Under the pieces are notes generated by a model. It did not search any database and was not told where the DNA came from. It was given only the letters and a program-made list of their open reading frames with translations. Shown here one piece after another: positions 9,377-19,222 of a stretch of 64,000 bases of DNA; positions within the stretch are counted from its first letter, which is position 1, and each line of letters begins with the position of its first letter. A program made the translations under genes and the position numbers. Where the stretch lies: contig NZ_CABFMD010000033.1 in the NCBI RefSeq assembly GCF_901875555.1, positions 62,001-126,000 on the forward strand. The letters are read 5' to 3'. The stretch is from Streptococcus parasanguinis. GTDB taxonomy: Bacteria; Bacillota; Bacilli; Lactobacillales; Streptococcaceae.

Positions 9377-10081
9377 TTACTTTTGCGCCATATCGGCTAG
9401 CGATTGCTTTTGTTGGCCATTTTCATCGAAATTAGTTGGATCCAACCAGGCTTCAAAACGTTCTTTGATAGCTGGCCATTCTTGATCAATGATAGACAAC
9501 CAATCTGTGTCTCGCGTCCGACCTTTGTAAACAACAGCCTGGCGGAAACAGCCTTCATAGGTGAATCCCAAGCGCTCAGCTGCTTTGCGCGAAGCTTGGT
9601 TTAAGGCATCGCATTTCCACTCATAGCGTCGGTAACCTAAGTCCTCAAACACATAGCGCGCCAAGAGATACTGAGCTTCAGTTGCCATGCGCGTCTTCTT
9701 GAGCGCTGGTGAGTAGGTCACTGCTCCAACTTCGATCACCCGGTTGGCTTGATCGATCCGCATGAGAGAGAAGGTCCCTAAAGCCTTGCCGGAATCTTTG
9801 TCTACAATCGCATAGTAAAAGCGACCTTGGGCTGTCATGAGATCATCTAATAAGCGGTCCCACTCTACTTCATTGCGGGCAGGGCCTTTGAACAGAAAGG
9901 TCCACATATCTGCTGGGGAGGCTGGCCCGTAGACCTGATAAAGATCTGCCCCGTGTTTTTCCTTTGACAGGCGCTCGATCACGGTATAGCGACCCTCGAT
10001 CCGCTCAATAGCTGGCAAGCGCCCCGGTGTAAAATCGGGCAGTGCATCGCCAATCGCTTGGCCAAATTCATTTGTTCTCAT
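9377..10081 (-). CDS. GNAT-family N-acetyltransferase embedded in the V-ATPase operon
   Basis: 234 residues. It resembles the RimJ/RimL-type (Acetyltransf_3) branch of GNAT enzymes, which acetylate protein N-termini or small amines with acetyl-CoA. Typical segments are AIVDKDSGKALGTFSL and KKTRMATEAQYLLARYVFEDLG, with the late motif LNQASRKAAERLGFTYEG. Its start overlaps the ntpG stop by 4 bp and it ends 33 bp before ntpA, so it is translated with the pump. No role in V-ATPases is established. It may modify a pump subunit or simply be a passenger. The acceptor is unknown. Confidence 0.88.
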   Translation of the reverse strand: MRTNEFGQAIGDALPDFTPGRLPAIERIEGRYTVIERLSKEKHGADLYQVYGPASPADMWTFLFKGPARNEVEWDRLLDDLMTAQGRFYYAIVDKDSGKALGTFSLMRIDQANRVIEVGAVTYSPALKKTRMATEAQYLLARYVFEDLGYRRYEWKCDALNQASRKAAERLGFTYEGCFRQAVVYKGRTRDTDWLSIIDQEWPAIKERFEAWLDPTNFDENGQQKQSLADMAQK

Positions 10082-10398
10082 AAAATATCCTGTCCTACTG
10101 CTTTTTCAACATTATCACGAATGCGTTGCCGTCCTAGCCCTGTCGTTCCTCGATGGGTCGGGATAAGGATCAGAGCCGGTGTCAGCTGCTGGTCATAATA
10201 AGCCACTGTTTCTGGAATAGCCTGAGCTATATCCTCTGTCAGGTAAATAATCCCGAAGTTTTCTCGGCTGAGTTTGCGCAAGGTATTGACCGCTTCTTGT
10301 GGCTCTGCGACCGGATAGGTTTGAAAGCCAATCAGGCGAAAAGGAAGGATGGCGTCCCGATTGCCCACAACCGCGATCTTATAGGTCTGTTTGTCCAT
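10078..10398 (-). CDS. ntpG: V-type ATPase subunit F (NtpG in E. hirae naming)
   Basis: 106 residues, a Rossmann-like small subunit that sits on the central stalk with subunit D. The opening YKIAVVGNRDAILPFRLIGF and later GIIYLTEDIAQ are characteristic. It overlaps ntpC by 20 bp. Some streptococcal annotations call it subunit F or G. Confidence 0.93.
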   Translation of the reverse strand: MDKQTYKIAVVGNRDAILPFRLIGFQTYPVAEPQEAVNTLRKLSRENFGIIYLTEDIAQAIPETVAYYDQQLTPALILIPTHRGTTGLGRQRIRDNVEKAVGQDIL

Positions 10399-11398
10399 AA
10401 ATCGGTCTCATCCTTTCTTTGATGTCTGCTAGTGGAAAACCATTGTCCAAACCAGAGAGGACCAAACGAAGGTTAGTCACCTCTAGCTCTTTTCCGTAAA
10501 GATAACGGACAAGGGGTAGGGGTCCATCGACTTCAAAACGGCCAGCGTCTAGAAGACTGAATTTCACCAAACTTTCTAGATATTCCAACTCCACGGTCTT
10601 TAGTTGACCGGTGCGCATCTTTTCTTCGTAAGTGTCTAAGGCAAGATCGTACTCCAGCGGATTGACTTGATAAAACCAGGTCAACCACTGACCCGATTCT
10701 AGTAAGTCGATCACCTGATGGGCACTGAGGCTTCCCTCATCCGAAAACAACTGGTGCATGAAACTATGCGGTTTTTGCTGATCCAAGGCTCGTTTGACCG
10801 TAATGGCATTGTAAAAGTCAATGGTCACGTCCACTAACTGCTTGAGAATTGGATGATCTAAGCTTTCTCCTAGAATTTTCAGGTGTTTAAAATAGGCTAG
10901 ATCCATCCCGATTTCAAGTACCCGCAAGTCTTGATAGTCTTGGTATTCTTGCCAGGTAGCAGCTACTTCTTGAGCCATAAAATTCGGACAATGTTCTGCA
11001 GAAAAGGTCGCCACCAAATGCTCCAGCACATCGAGAGAATAAGGACCGATGGGGATCAATAAGTGTCCCAATGTGCGCTCTGTCGCCTTGTGTTTCAAAT
11101 AAACCTTGAGGTTATGATAGGTATATTTCAAGGTAAAAAGGCTGACCAAATCTGACTGAGGCGTTGCCTCAAAGGCCCATTGGTATTCTGCCAACAAGGC
11201 AGCCATCAAACGGCTCTCGATTGCTTCTGGATCCTTGATCTCTTGACCATCTAACGCATAGGGGGTTCCTTGCAGCAAGACTTCTCTGCTTTCGCTAGAG
11301 TCACTTGCAAGCAACTGCTCAAACTGACTGGGACTGAGAAAACTGGCCTCACGTACACTGATTCCGGTATTGACTTGAGAATAGGTCCGTTCGCTCAT
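10379..11398 (-). CDS. ntpC: V-type ATPase subunit C (d-like rotor cap)
   Basis: 339 residues, all-helical. It corresponds to the d/AC39 subunit that joins the central stalk to the membrane c-ring. Conserved features are NTGISVREASFLS near the start and VRYLYGKELEVTNLRLVLSG near the end. It starts 9 bp after ntpE. Confidence 0.93.
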   Translation of the reverse strand: MSERTYSQVNTGISVREASFLSPSQFEQLLASDSSESREVLLQGTPYALDGQEIKDPEAIESRLMAALLAEYQWAFEATPQSDLVSLFTLKYTYHNLKVYLKHKATERTLGHLLIPIGPYSLDVLEHLVATFSAEHCPNFMAQEVAATWQEYQDYQDLRVLEIGMDLAYFKHLKILGESLDHPILKQLVDVTIDFYNAITVKRALDQQKPHSFMHQLFSDEGSLSAHQVIDLLESGQWLTWFYQVNPLEYDLALDTYEEKMRTGQLKTVELEYLESLVKFSLLDAGRFEVDGPLPLVRYLYGKELEVTNLRLVLSGLDNGFPLADIKERMRPIYGQTDL

Positions 11399-11407
11399 CG
11401 TATCCTC

Positions 11408-11998
11408 CTAGTTTGCTTCATCAGTGAAAATGCTGGCTGCCATCTGGTAGCTTTCTTGCTCCCAAATGGAATCCACCAAATCACGGTAGAGATAGTTGTC
11501 ATCAATCTTCCCAACCGACAAGACAAAGCCTGCTTGAGCTGGAATCGTCGCTTCTGAGACCGTCAAGTCCTGGTGAGCCTGACGCAAGTGTTCCAGATCA
11601 GCTGGTCCAAATTTTGCAGCACTCACTGCTCCAAAGGTCAAGGTTACCGCTTGTCCTTGATAGTGATCTAGGACCGCTTCTACAAATTGCACTTCCTTTT
11701 CAAGGGGCCATGCTGCCATCGCTTCATAAGCCTCTGCAAAGAGATCCTTTAAGACCCGTTGCTTGGTCACCAGGGTTGATTGGCGTTTTTTATTTTCGAT
11801 TTGTTGGGTTTCACGTTGCAATTGACGTTGAATCCGCTTGAGCTGCTCCGAGCGTTGATTGAGTTTGTCTTGGATCAAACGCTCTTCTTGAACAGCCTCT
11901 TCTTTTAGGACACTCTCTTTGGCTTCTTCTACGAGTTTTCGCCCCTTTTCGTGGGCTTGGGCCAAGATCGAATCCTTTAATTGGGTATGTTCATCCAT
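11408..11998 (-). CDS. ntpE: V-type ATPase subunit E (peripheral stalk)
   Basis: 196 residues. The N-terminal half is a long Lys/Glu/Gln-rich helix (about 10-85) that pairs with the NtpF stalk subunit. The C-terminal half is globular and ends in DDNYLYRDLVDSIWEQESYQMA. It is the stator that stops the head rotating. It follows ntpK. Confidence 0.9.
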   Translation of the reverse strand: MDEHTQLKDSILAQAHEKGRKLVEEAKESVLKEEAVQEERLIQDKLNQRSEQLKRIQRQLQRETQQIENKKRQSTLVTKQRVLKDLFAEAYEAMAAWPLEKEVQFVEAVLDHYQGQAVTLTFGAVSAAKFGPADLEHLRQAHQDLTVSEATIPAQAGFVLSVGKIDDNYLYRDLVDSIWEQESYQMAASIFTDEAN

Positions 11999-12066
11999 GT
12001 CGTTTTTCTCCTATTGGCATGCGTCTTGTGTTTTTCGTCTCTAGACGAATCCATCAAAGCTAGCTC

Positions 12067-12555
<489 letters not shown>

Positions 12556-12576
12556 CTATTTTTTAAAAGATAATAC

Positions 12577-14538
12577 TTATTTTTTTGTTTTAATATAACG
12601 TTCAGAAGGTTTAAGAGGGCGAAATGGCTTTCCTCCTCCTTCGTAGAACTTGCCGAAGAATTCCACAAAGATCAAACGAGCTCCATGCACGTACCCTGAC
12701 AAGAAGGACAGGAACATATTAATAGCATGAAGGACGATAAAGAGCAGAAACCCTACCGTAAACCGTCCAAGCGGTGGAAAGAGATTGACAATGAGGTTAA
12801 AGGCTGAACCGATACTGGCACCAGACAAGCCCAAAGCCATCAAACGGGTGAAGCTGACCAAGTCTCCGACATAGCCACTGACATTGTAAAGGTTAAAGAG
12901 ACCAGACGCTAAACCGGACAGCTTCTTAGTACTGACGATGGAAACAATCAAGATCCCTATCGCATTCAAAATCGCTAGCCACTTGCCAATCGGCACCAGA
13001 AGCGCCATCCCAGGCAAGATATTACCCACCGCTAGCAGCATTAAGCCAAGCAGGATCAAAACCCAAGCAAAGCCTGAATTGTACGCTTCGGTGTAGTCTT
13101 TGAGGCGGACATTTTTCATGCCTCCTAGGAAGAGGCCCACTAAGACGGTGATAAAACCAAAGACCACTGAGAGGATCAGGATGGTCATAGCATTGCTGGT
13201 CGTACTGATCAGGGCAAAAGGCATCTCAAATCCAAAGAAAGAGCCATAGACCACTCCCCAAAGGGCAACAGAAATCCCAAGGAGACTGAAGAAACGAAGG
13301 TTCTTGGCTGTACCAGGCTTGAGCTTGAAGGCTTTAAGGGCAAACCCTGTCGCTACCGTTAGCAAGAGTCCATAACCGATATCTGCGACCATCATGCCAA
13401 AGAAAACAAAGTAGAAGAGCGAAACGATCGGTGTCGGATCTTTCTCGTAATACTTAGGCAGGGCGTACATCTCTGTGACTAATTCAAAGGGCTCTACCAA
13501 GGAACTATTGCGCAACTGGATCGGTACGTCATCCCAATCTTTTTCCGTCACATCGCGCGTCTCTAGTAGGACCCGAGAACCAAAACCTTGCCGCAAGAAA
13601 TCTCGTAATAAGGCCACTTGGGCTGTTTCGATCCAACCCTCTAAGGCTACCAAACTTTGCGTGCTGGCTAGCAGTGACTTGGCTTCCTCACGAGCTCCCA
13701 AGCTCAACAAGTAATCCATCTGATACTTGAGCTGATCCAACTCCTTCTGGGAGTTTTGCAACTCTGCTAGCGTTGCTGCAACCACAGCTTCCTGCTCTTT
13801 GATTTCCCCTTCGAGGCGATCCAAGTAGGCGGCTGGAAGTTGCTCTTCTTCATAGTCCAATTCTTTGAACCCATGCTCTTCTAAGAGCTCTTGAACAGCC
13901 ATACGGTCTCCCGAACGATACAGGATGACATAGCCGTGTTCCGTCTCAGACGTAAAGACTTCTTCTAGTTCCAGCTCAGGATGAGCTTTTAAGGAAGAAC
14001 GAACAGCGTCTGTATCGCTATTAGGAATGGTCCCGATCAAGCCATGCACATAGTGAAAGGTAGCAAGGGAGGCTGGTGTCACCTCTAAGGGTCGCCATTT
14101 TTCTAAGCGCTCGATCTCTCCCTTTGCATCTGCAATCTTCTGGCGAGCCTTGTCTAACACGCGCAATTGGCGTTTCAACTTGGTCAATAGAAGATCCTCA
14201 TCTCGAATCATCCCGTGGGCCTGCAGATCATCAAAAGACAAACTTAAGGGTTCTTCCTTGAGAGCTTGCATGGCCTTTTTCTCAGGCATGTAAGCTTCCA
14301 GAGTTTGAATCATTTTTTCAACTTGTTCTTGGCGTTTTTGCAACTCTACCAAGGCTTGACGATTGTCTTCTGTCAAGGGTTGAGACAAGGCAGACGCCTC
14401 AAAGGCTGCCTGCCACTCTTCGTTTTCACTCAGATCATAAATCTGAACGTTTGCTTGGGCTTGCAAGGCTAGTAGTAGGCTGTCCAAGTCATCTTTGGGC
14501 AAGATGAGGGACAGTTTTTGCATCTGACTAATGGCCAT
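12577..14538 (-). CDS. ntpI: V-type ATPase subunit I (membrane a-subunit)
   Basis: 653 residues. The cytoplasmic N-terminal half (about 1-340) has coiled-coil segments. The C-terminal half has about 7-8 TM helices and provides the ion half-channels. Conserved patches are SFTRLMALGLSGASIG and VHGARLIFVEFFGKFYEGGG. It begins 11 bp before the end of ntpF. Confidence 0.95.
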   Translation of the reverse strand: MAISQMQKLSLILPKDDLDSLLLALQAQANVQIYDLSENEEWQAAFEASALSQPLTEDNRQALVELQKRQEQVEKMIQTLEAYMPEKKAMQALKEEPLSLSFDDLQAHGMIRDEDLLLTKLKRQLRVLDKARQKIADAKGEIERLEKWRPLEVTPASLATFHYVHGLIGTIPNSDTDAVRSSLKAHPELELEEVFTSETEHGYVILYRSGDRMAVQELLEEHGFKELDYEEEQLPAAYLDRLEGEIKEQEAVVAATLAELQNSQKELDQLKYQMDYLLSLGAREEAKSLLASTQSLVALEGWIETAQVALLRDFLRQGFGSRVLLETRDVTEKDWDDVPIQLRNSSLVEPFELVTEMYALPKYYEKDPTPIVSLFYFVFFGMMVADIGYGLLLTVATGFALKAFKLKPGTAKNLRFFSLLGISVALWGVVYGSFFGFEMPFALISTTSNAMTILILSVVFGFITVLVGLFLGGMKNVRLKDYTEAYNSGFAWVLILLGLMLLAVGNILPGMALLVPIGKWLAILNAIGILIVSIVSTKKLSGLASGLFNLYNVSGYVGDLVSFTRLMALGLSGASIGSAFNLIVNLFPPLGRFTVGFLLFIVLHAINMFLSFLSGYVHGARLIFVEFFGKFYEGGGKPFRPLKPSERYIKTKK

Positions 14539-14851
14539 AGCTTGCTACCACCTTTTCTACAATGGCTTCGACTAAACCGGCTCTCTTGTCGGTCATCGCT
14601 TGCTGCACCTTGGCGTCATTTCTCGCGACCGTTTCGTCTAGGTCTTTGGCTAAAGCGACAAGTTTTTCTTGGGCATTGGTTTCAGCCTCAGCGACCAATT
14701 GCTTGGTTTCCTCATCGTAATGCTGCGCCACTGTTGCAAGGCGATCACGCGAATCCGTCCGGACTTGCTCGACTTGCTCTTCATAAGTAGCGATCACTCC
14801 TTGAGCAGCCTGTTCGATCTCTTGCATCATTTCGAGTGTTGCATTCGACAT
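14528..14851 (-). CDS. ntpF: V-type ATPase peripheral stalk subunit (NtpF/G-type)
   Basis: 107 residues, almost entirely one charged Ala/Glu/Gln-rich helix, which fits the short stalk partner of NtpE (NtpF in E. hirae; AhaH/G elsewhere). I chose the ATG at 14851 because AAGGAGG lies 7 nt upstream. A GTG two codons earlier leaves almost no spacing. It is the first gene of the V-ATPase operon. Confidence 0.85.
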   Translation of the reverse strand: MSNATLEMMQEIEQAAQGVIATYEEQVEQVRTDSRDRLATVAQHYDEETKQLVAEAETNAQEKLVALAKDLDETVARNDAKVQQAMTDKRAGLVEAIVEKVVASYGH

Positions 14852-14906
14852 CGTCACACCTCCTTATTCAACTATCATTCTTTAAACAACAGTATAATTA
14901 CCTTAG

Positions 14907-14915
14907 ATTATACCA
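14907..14915 (-). promoter_or_regulatory. Extended -10 promoter of the V-ATPase operon
   Basis: Minus-strand TGGTATAAT (TG-n-TATAAT) about 55 bp upstream of ntpF. No good -35 is visible, as is common with extended -10 promoters. Confidence 0.6.
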
Positions 14916-14974
14916 TATTTTACATAGTTTTGTTCGGGAAATTAGGGATCGATCGCTCCTAAAACGACCGTTTT

Positions 14975-15871
14975 TTAAGACAAGTTTTTCCCCTGATCCA
15001 TTAAAAATTTGGCTACTGCTCCCAATCTTCCTGCTTCATTTCCTAATGTAGCCGTTACAATTTCTCGCGGTAAGAATCGTTGGTCCTGAACTGCATGATA
15101 CAACTCATTTTGCAACAGAGGCAGCAAAACATCTGAGCGAGCAAAGATGCCACCTCCTAAAATCATTTTCTCTGGATTTAAGATATAAGAAAGAGTGACC
15201 AATCCTTGTGCCAGATGATGAACGTATGTTTCTAAGACTCTCAAAGCAACTGGATCACCCTTATCCACCGCCTCAAAAAACGTTTTACCAGTTTGATGGT
15301 GTAAGCCAGATGCTTCCTCATACATCTGAACAAGTGCTGACGCAGACGCTAAGGATTGCCAATCAGCATTCCCAATCGGTAAATATCCGATTTCGCCTGC
15401 TGTGAAATTATGCCCGGACAAGATTTGTTCATTGGTGAAAATACCACCACCGATACCGGTCCCAACCGTAATCATAACAGTAGAATGGCTATTTCTGGCT
15501 GCACCTTTCCACATTTCTCCTAACAAGGCGCAATTGACATCATTTTCTACTGTGACGGGAATGGAAAATCGTTTCTGAATCTCGCTGGAAAAATCAGTTC
15601 CACTATAAGAAGGAATGGTATAACCTGCATATACAATTTTCCCTGATTGGCTGTCGACCACACCTGCTGTCGAAATCGCAACCCCGTCTAAATCAAGACT
15701 AGATTGATAGCTGGCAATCAGGTCGCAAATTTGCTCCAGTATCCCATTGGTTTGGTTCTCATGGCATATCTTGGTGCTCTGTTCTGAAAAATGTCCCAAA
15801 GCAGTCCCATCTTCGTCGTATACATCCGCTTTAATAGATGTACCTCCAATGTCGATTCCTAAAATATTCAT
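14975..15871 (-). CDS. nanK: ROK-family sugar kinase, probable N-acetylmannosamine kinase
   Basis: 298 residues. The N-terminal phosphate-binding motif is GIDIGGTSIKADV. The catalytic Asp is in VENDVNCALLGE, and TVMITVGTGIGGGI is the second ATP motif. The Cys-rich zinc motif of classical ROK enzymes is absent at GHNFTAGEIGYLPIG. The neighbours nanE and nanA make ManNAc the likely substrate, giving ManNAc-6-P for NanE, but this is inference. It overlaps the upstream RpiR gene by 4 bp. It ends about 120 bp from the V-ATPase promoter. Confidence 0.82.
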   Translation of the reverse strand: MNILGIDIGGTSIKADVYDEDGTALGHFSEQSTKICHENQTNGILEQICDLIASYQSSLDLDGVAISTAGVVDSQSGKIVYAGYTIPSYSGTDFSSEIQKRFSIPVTVENDVNCALLGEMWKGAARNSHSTVMITVGTGIGGGIFTNEQILSGHNFTAGEIGYLPIGNADWQSLASASALVQMYEEASGLHHQTGKTFFEAVDKGDPVALRVLETYVHHLAQGLVTLSYILNPEKMILGGGIFARSDVLLPLLQNELYHAVQDQRFLPREIVTATLGNEAGRLGAVAKFLMDQGKNLS

Positions 15872-16704
15872 TGTTCATCCTCCTTCTTATGCATATTGAG
15901 AGCCGAAAGTGTGTTGGTAAAGATATGATTTCTTTTTTCTCTATCCAAATCCACATAATAGGCATAAAAAATATCCACTACGACTAAGACTGGAAATTGT
16001 GGAGAGATCAGCGTACCTTGAGGCAAACTTTCCTTTACGGCCACAGATACCAGCTCCTCACACCGCTCTTTTAAAAACGCACTTGTTTTGGATGTTATCA
16101 AGACCGTCCTAGAGCCTCTTTGTTTCGCCTGATAGACAGCATCTAGAATTTCTTTGGTCTCACCTGATAATGAAATCCCGATCACCAGACATTCCTCATC
16201 CAGCATGACCTCATTGACTCGGATCATGTGGTCATCTGTAATCGCCTTACAAATCATTCCCAACCTCATGAAACGAAATTCCATTTCACGCGCCACAAGG
16301 CCGGAACTCCCCATACCGTATATATAGACCCGTTTCGCCTTGTCTAACATCCGGCTGACACGCAAGAACTGTTCTTCATCAATCAAGGAAAATGTCTTAT
16401 TTAGCAACTCTCCATAATCAGATAAGACACTTTTTGTAATGTGGCGACTAACATTTTGAATCTCCTGATTGGATCCCTCAAATTCATAGACAAATTGCCG
16501 GTAGCCTGTAAACCCACACTTTTTAGCAAATCTTGTCAAAGAAGAGAGGGAAACATACAATCGTTTCGCTACTGATTGTGCAGACAAGTCGTCTTGCATA
16601 ACCTGATCAGATAAAAAATAGTCGGCTATTTTCTTCTCTAAATCCGTTAAGCTTTCATAGACCGACTCAATAATAGGTTGTATACTTTTTTCTAATGTAA
16701 CCAT
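15868..16704 (-). CDS. RpiR-family (HTH_6-SIS) regulator 1 of the nan cluster
   Basis: 278 residues. The N-terminal HTH_6 (about 1-77) has AKRLYVSLSSLTRFAKKCGF. The C-terminal SIS sugar-phosphate domain (about 105-240) has YIYGMGSSGLVAREMEFRF and VIGISLSGETKEI. It probably senses an amino-sugar phosphate. It is cotranscribed with the ROK kinase. A paralogue lies at the other end of the cluster, and the two share the CGFTGYR-FVY signature. Confidence 0.88.
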   Translation of the reverse strand: MVTLEKSIQPIIESVYESLTDLEKKIADYFLSDQVMQDDLSAQSVAKRLYVSLSSLTRFAKKCGFTGYRQFVYEFEGSNQEIQNVSRHITKSVLSDYGELLNKTFSLIDEEQFLRVSRMLDKAKRVYIYGMGSSGLVAREMEFRFMRLGMICKAITDDHMIRVNEVMLDEECLVIGISLSGETKEILDAVYQAKQRGSRTVLITSKTSAFLKERCEELVSVAVKESLPQGTLISPQFPVLVVVDIFYAYYVDLDREKRNHIFTNTLSALNMHKKEDEQ

Positions 16705-16729
16705 TTCTCCTCCACTCTGGCAAGATCTT

Positions 16730-16785
16730 CTAAAAACGGGGAAAGAGGCTGGGAATAGTCTCCAACCTCCACTAACAATTCATGG
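16730..16785. repeat. Small intergenic hairpin
   Basis: GAGGCTGGGAATAGTCTCCAACCTC can fold (GAGG..TGG/CCA..CCTC). The 220-bp gap between the regulator and the YhcH gene shows no other feature. Confidence 0.45.
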
Positions 16786-16924
16786 GAACATCCGTCCTCT
16801 GAAAGGCTCTATCGAGCCATTTAGACCACTCAATGAGAGAAATCAGTGGCCAGATGACAAGAACCCTTCCCTCAAAAATTGTTCTATTTCTCCCGCTTAG
16901 AATGAAAAGAATGAACCACGCAGG

Positions 16925-17374
16925 CTATAAGCGCACTTTAAAAACGACCTTGCGAATACCTTGTGCCTGATCCACTTTCAAACCTGTCTTGTGCGCATCA
17001 TTTGGATCTAATAACAAAATGCTACCAGGGGTAAAATGAATATCAAACAGGGAAGTACCAGACATTTGTTGCCAATCCTCTTCTTTCACATAATCTTCCA
17101 CCTTCATATTGGACAAAAAATTATATGAGATTCGTTCTTTTCCTTCAAATAGGACATGAACGTCATAATAAGCTCGGTGGCTTTCCCACACACGGTGCTC
17201 TTCATCCGTTGTTTCCATTTCAATCACATTGTAAAAGAAATCATCAGAGACTGTATGCGTCCCCTTTTCCTCTTGACTGACATCATGTGTTTTTAAATAG
17301 TCTACCACTTTCTTGAGTGCAGGGTGTTGAATGTCTCGTGCAATCGCTGCATCTTTATACTGTACTAATTCCAT
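16925..17374 (-). CDS. YhcH/YjgK/YiaL (DUF386) protein, NanQ-like
   Basis: 149 residues, a cupin-like fold. Family members in nan clusters act on sialic acid, with YhcH/NanQ reported to interconvert Neu5Ac anomers for the lyase. Visible features are the VWESHRAYYDVHVLFEGKE and DPNDAHKTG motifs with their likely metal-binding His and Glu residues. I used the ATG at 17374 because AAAGGAG lies 7 nt upstream. A TTG six codons earlier sits before that RBS. Confidence 0.85.
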   Translation of the reverse strand: MELVQYKDAAIARDIQHPALKKVVDYLKTHDVSQEEKGTHTVSDDFFYNVIEMETTDEEHRVWESHRAYYDVHVLFEGKERISYNFLSNMKVEDYVKEEDWQQMSGTSLFDIHFTPGSILLLDPNDAHKTGLKVDQAQGIRKVVFKVRL

Positions 17375-17472
17375 ATTGGAACTCCTTTCCAAATTCTAAC
17401 TAAGCTTCTAATTGCTCTTGCCCATTGAAGATAGGGACCTGTTTCCCTATCTTCAATAGCTGATGCATCGCT

Positions 17473-19014
17473 TTATTGACGTTTTGCCCAGCTACTATCC
17501 GCATGGATTTCAGGAATATCATAGATCGTGGTATATTTAGGAGCTGCACTACCTTTTTGAGTCAATAGTGAAACAACATATCCAGATACTAATGATACAA
17601 AAATTGAAATGAATGAATAAGCCCAATAGTTTACTGCTGTTGCAGGAAGCACGTATTTAATTACAATCATCACGATACTAGAAACAACCAAGGCAGTATA
17701 GGCACCATACTTGTTGGCTTTTTTAGAAGCGAATCCAAGAACAAAGATACCGCCTAAGATTCCTAATACCAATCCCATAAAGCTATTAAACCATTCATAG
17801 GCTGATTTGATATCTGAATGAGCCATCACGATCGACACAACAATTGAGAAAATACCTACTCCCAAGGAAATATAACGTGCAATCTTCGTACGTGTAGCGT
17901 CCGTCATATCTTTAGAGATAACATCTTGAATATCCAAGGTCCAGGAAGTCGCTACAGAATTCAAACCTGTAGATAAGGTTGATTGAGCTGCAGCATAAAT
18001 AGCTGCTAAGATAATTCCTGTAATCCCAACAGGCAATTGATAAGCAATGAAATAAGTGAAGATTTGGTCCTGAGGAATATCGCTACCAAAAGCTCCTGGA
18101 TTTTGAACCTTGTAATAAACGTAAAGACCTGTACCAATCAAATAAAATACAGTTGCTGTCCCAAGGGAAAGTACACCATTGGTAAACATCATTTTATTCA
18201 ATTTTTTAATATTTTGAGTGGTCGTAAAGCGTTGAACTAAGTCTTGAGAAGATGCATAAGAAGACAAGATGGTTAAACCAGATCCCATGAGAATCAAGAA
18301 TACAGATCCGGACAACAAATTCGGGTCAAATAATTTCTCAGTTGGGGCAATGAATTTACCATGAGCTAATTCATGGAAAATCGAACCAAATCCACCATGC
18401 AAATTGCCAACCAATACAACCAATGAGATGATGACACCAACGATCAAAACCGCACCCTGAATAAAATCCGTCCACAATACAGACTTGATTCCTCCAGTGT
18501 AGGAGTAGATGATCGCCACAATTCCCATCAAGATAATCAAGATGTTGACATCAATGCCTGTTAAAATCGCTAAGCTAGCGGAAGGCAAGTACATGATAAT
18601 GGACATCCGTCCAATTTGGTAGATGATAAATAGCAAGGCTGAAATGACACGAAGAGGTCGAGAATCAAATCTTCGTTCTAGATAATCATAGGCGGTATCA
18701 ATGTCCATTCTTGCAAAGATAGGCAAGATATACTTAATAGACAAAGGCACTGCAATGATGAGCCCTAATTGAGCAAACCATAAAATCCAAGTCCCAGCAT
18801 AAGAATTTCCCGGTAATCCCATGAAAGAGATCGGGCTTAGCATGGTCGCAAAAATAGACACCGAGGTAACGTACCAAGGGACGGTACCATCTCCTTTGAA
18901 GAACTCTTTTCCTTGCATTTCCTTTTTGGAAAATAGAAGTCCTGCAATCAATACTGCCAATAGATAGACAATCAAAACAATTAAATCAATTGTTGTAAAA
19001 CCAGAATTTCCCAT
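17473..19014 (-). CDS. Sodium:solute symporter (SSS family), probable sialic acid transporter
   Basis: 513 residues and about 13 hydrophobic segments. SSS signatures include GTVPWYVTSVSIFATMLSPISF and YSYTGGIKSVLWTDFIQ. In pneumococcus a homologous symporter sits in the same position between yhcH and nanA. The location predicts Na+-driven Neu5Ac uptake, which fits a Na+-pumping V-ATPase next door. The start at MGNSGFTTID follows GGAGAA. Upstream in-frame codons have no RBS. Confidence 0.88.
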   Translation of the reverse strand: MGNSGFTTIDLIVLIVYLLAVLIAGLLFSKKEMQGKEFFKGDGTVPWYVTSVSIFATMLSPISFMGLPGNSYAGTWILWFAQLGLIIAVPLSIKYILPIFARMDIDTAYDYLERRFDSRPLRVISALLFIIYQIGRMSIIMYLPSASLAILTGIDVNILIILMGIVAIIYSYTGGIKSVLWTDFIQGAVLIVGVIISLVVLVGNLHGGFGSIFHELAHGKFIAPTEKLFDPNLLSGSVFLILMGSGLTILSSYASSQDLVQRFTTTQNIKKLNKMMFTNGVLSLGTATVFYLIGTGLYVYYKVQNPGAFGSDIPQDQIFTYFIAYQLPVGITGIILAAIYAAAQSTLSTGLNSVATSWTLDIQDVISKDMTDATRTKIARYISLGVGIFSIVVSIVMAHSDIKSAYEWFNSFMGLVLGILGGIFVLGFASKKANKYGAYTALVVSSIVMIVIKYVLPATAVNYWAYSFISIFVSLVSGYVVSLLTQKGSAAPKYTTIYDIPEIHADSSWAKRQ

Positions 19015-19081
19015 ATTACTTTCTCCATCCAACAAGTACTTCAGAAGGCCAGGTAACAGTCCAACCTCTAAAACGATACTT

Positions 19082-19112
19082 GAAAAAAACCGGATTGACG
19101 CAGTGGTCAATC
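19082..19112 (-). terminator. Attenuating terminator between nanA and the symporter
   Basis: Minus-strand stem GATTGAC/GTCAATC followed by CGG and seven Ts. It sits inside the presumed nanE-nanA-symporter operon, so it would reduce rather than stop downstream expression. Confidence 0.6.
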
Positions 19113-19124
19113 GCTCAAAGCACT

Positions 19125-19205
19125 ACTTTTTAGGAGCAGGAAGATTGAAAAGATTTAGAAAACCTCTTCAACCCGTCCACACATCGGAATCGTTCCTGCC
19201 CCTAT
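19125..19205. repeat. Long imperfect hairpin
   Basis: GGAGCAGGAAGATTG pairs with the inverted CGATTCCTGCCCC-type arm 50 bp away (read on the minus strand GGGGCAGGAA.../...TTCCTGCTCC). It is of the same style as the hairpins near 5.5 and 44.2 kb. Confidence 0.6.
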
Positions 19206-19222
19206 GAAGCTCTAAACGCTGA

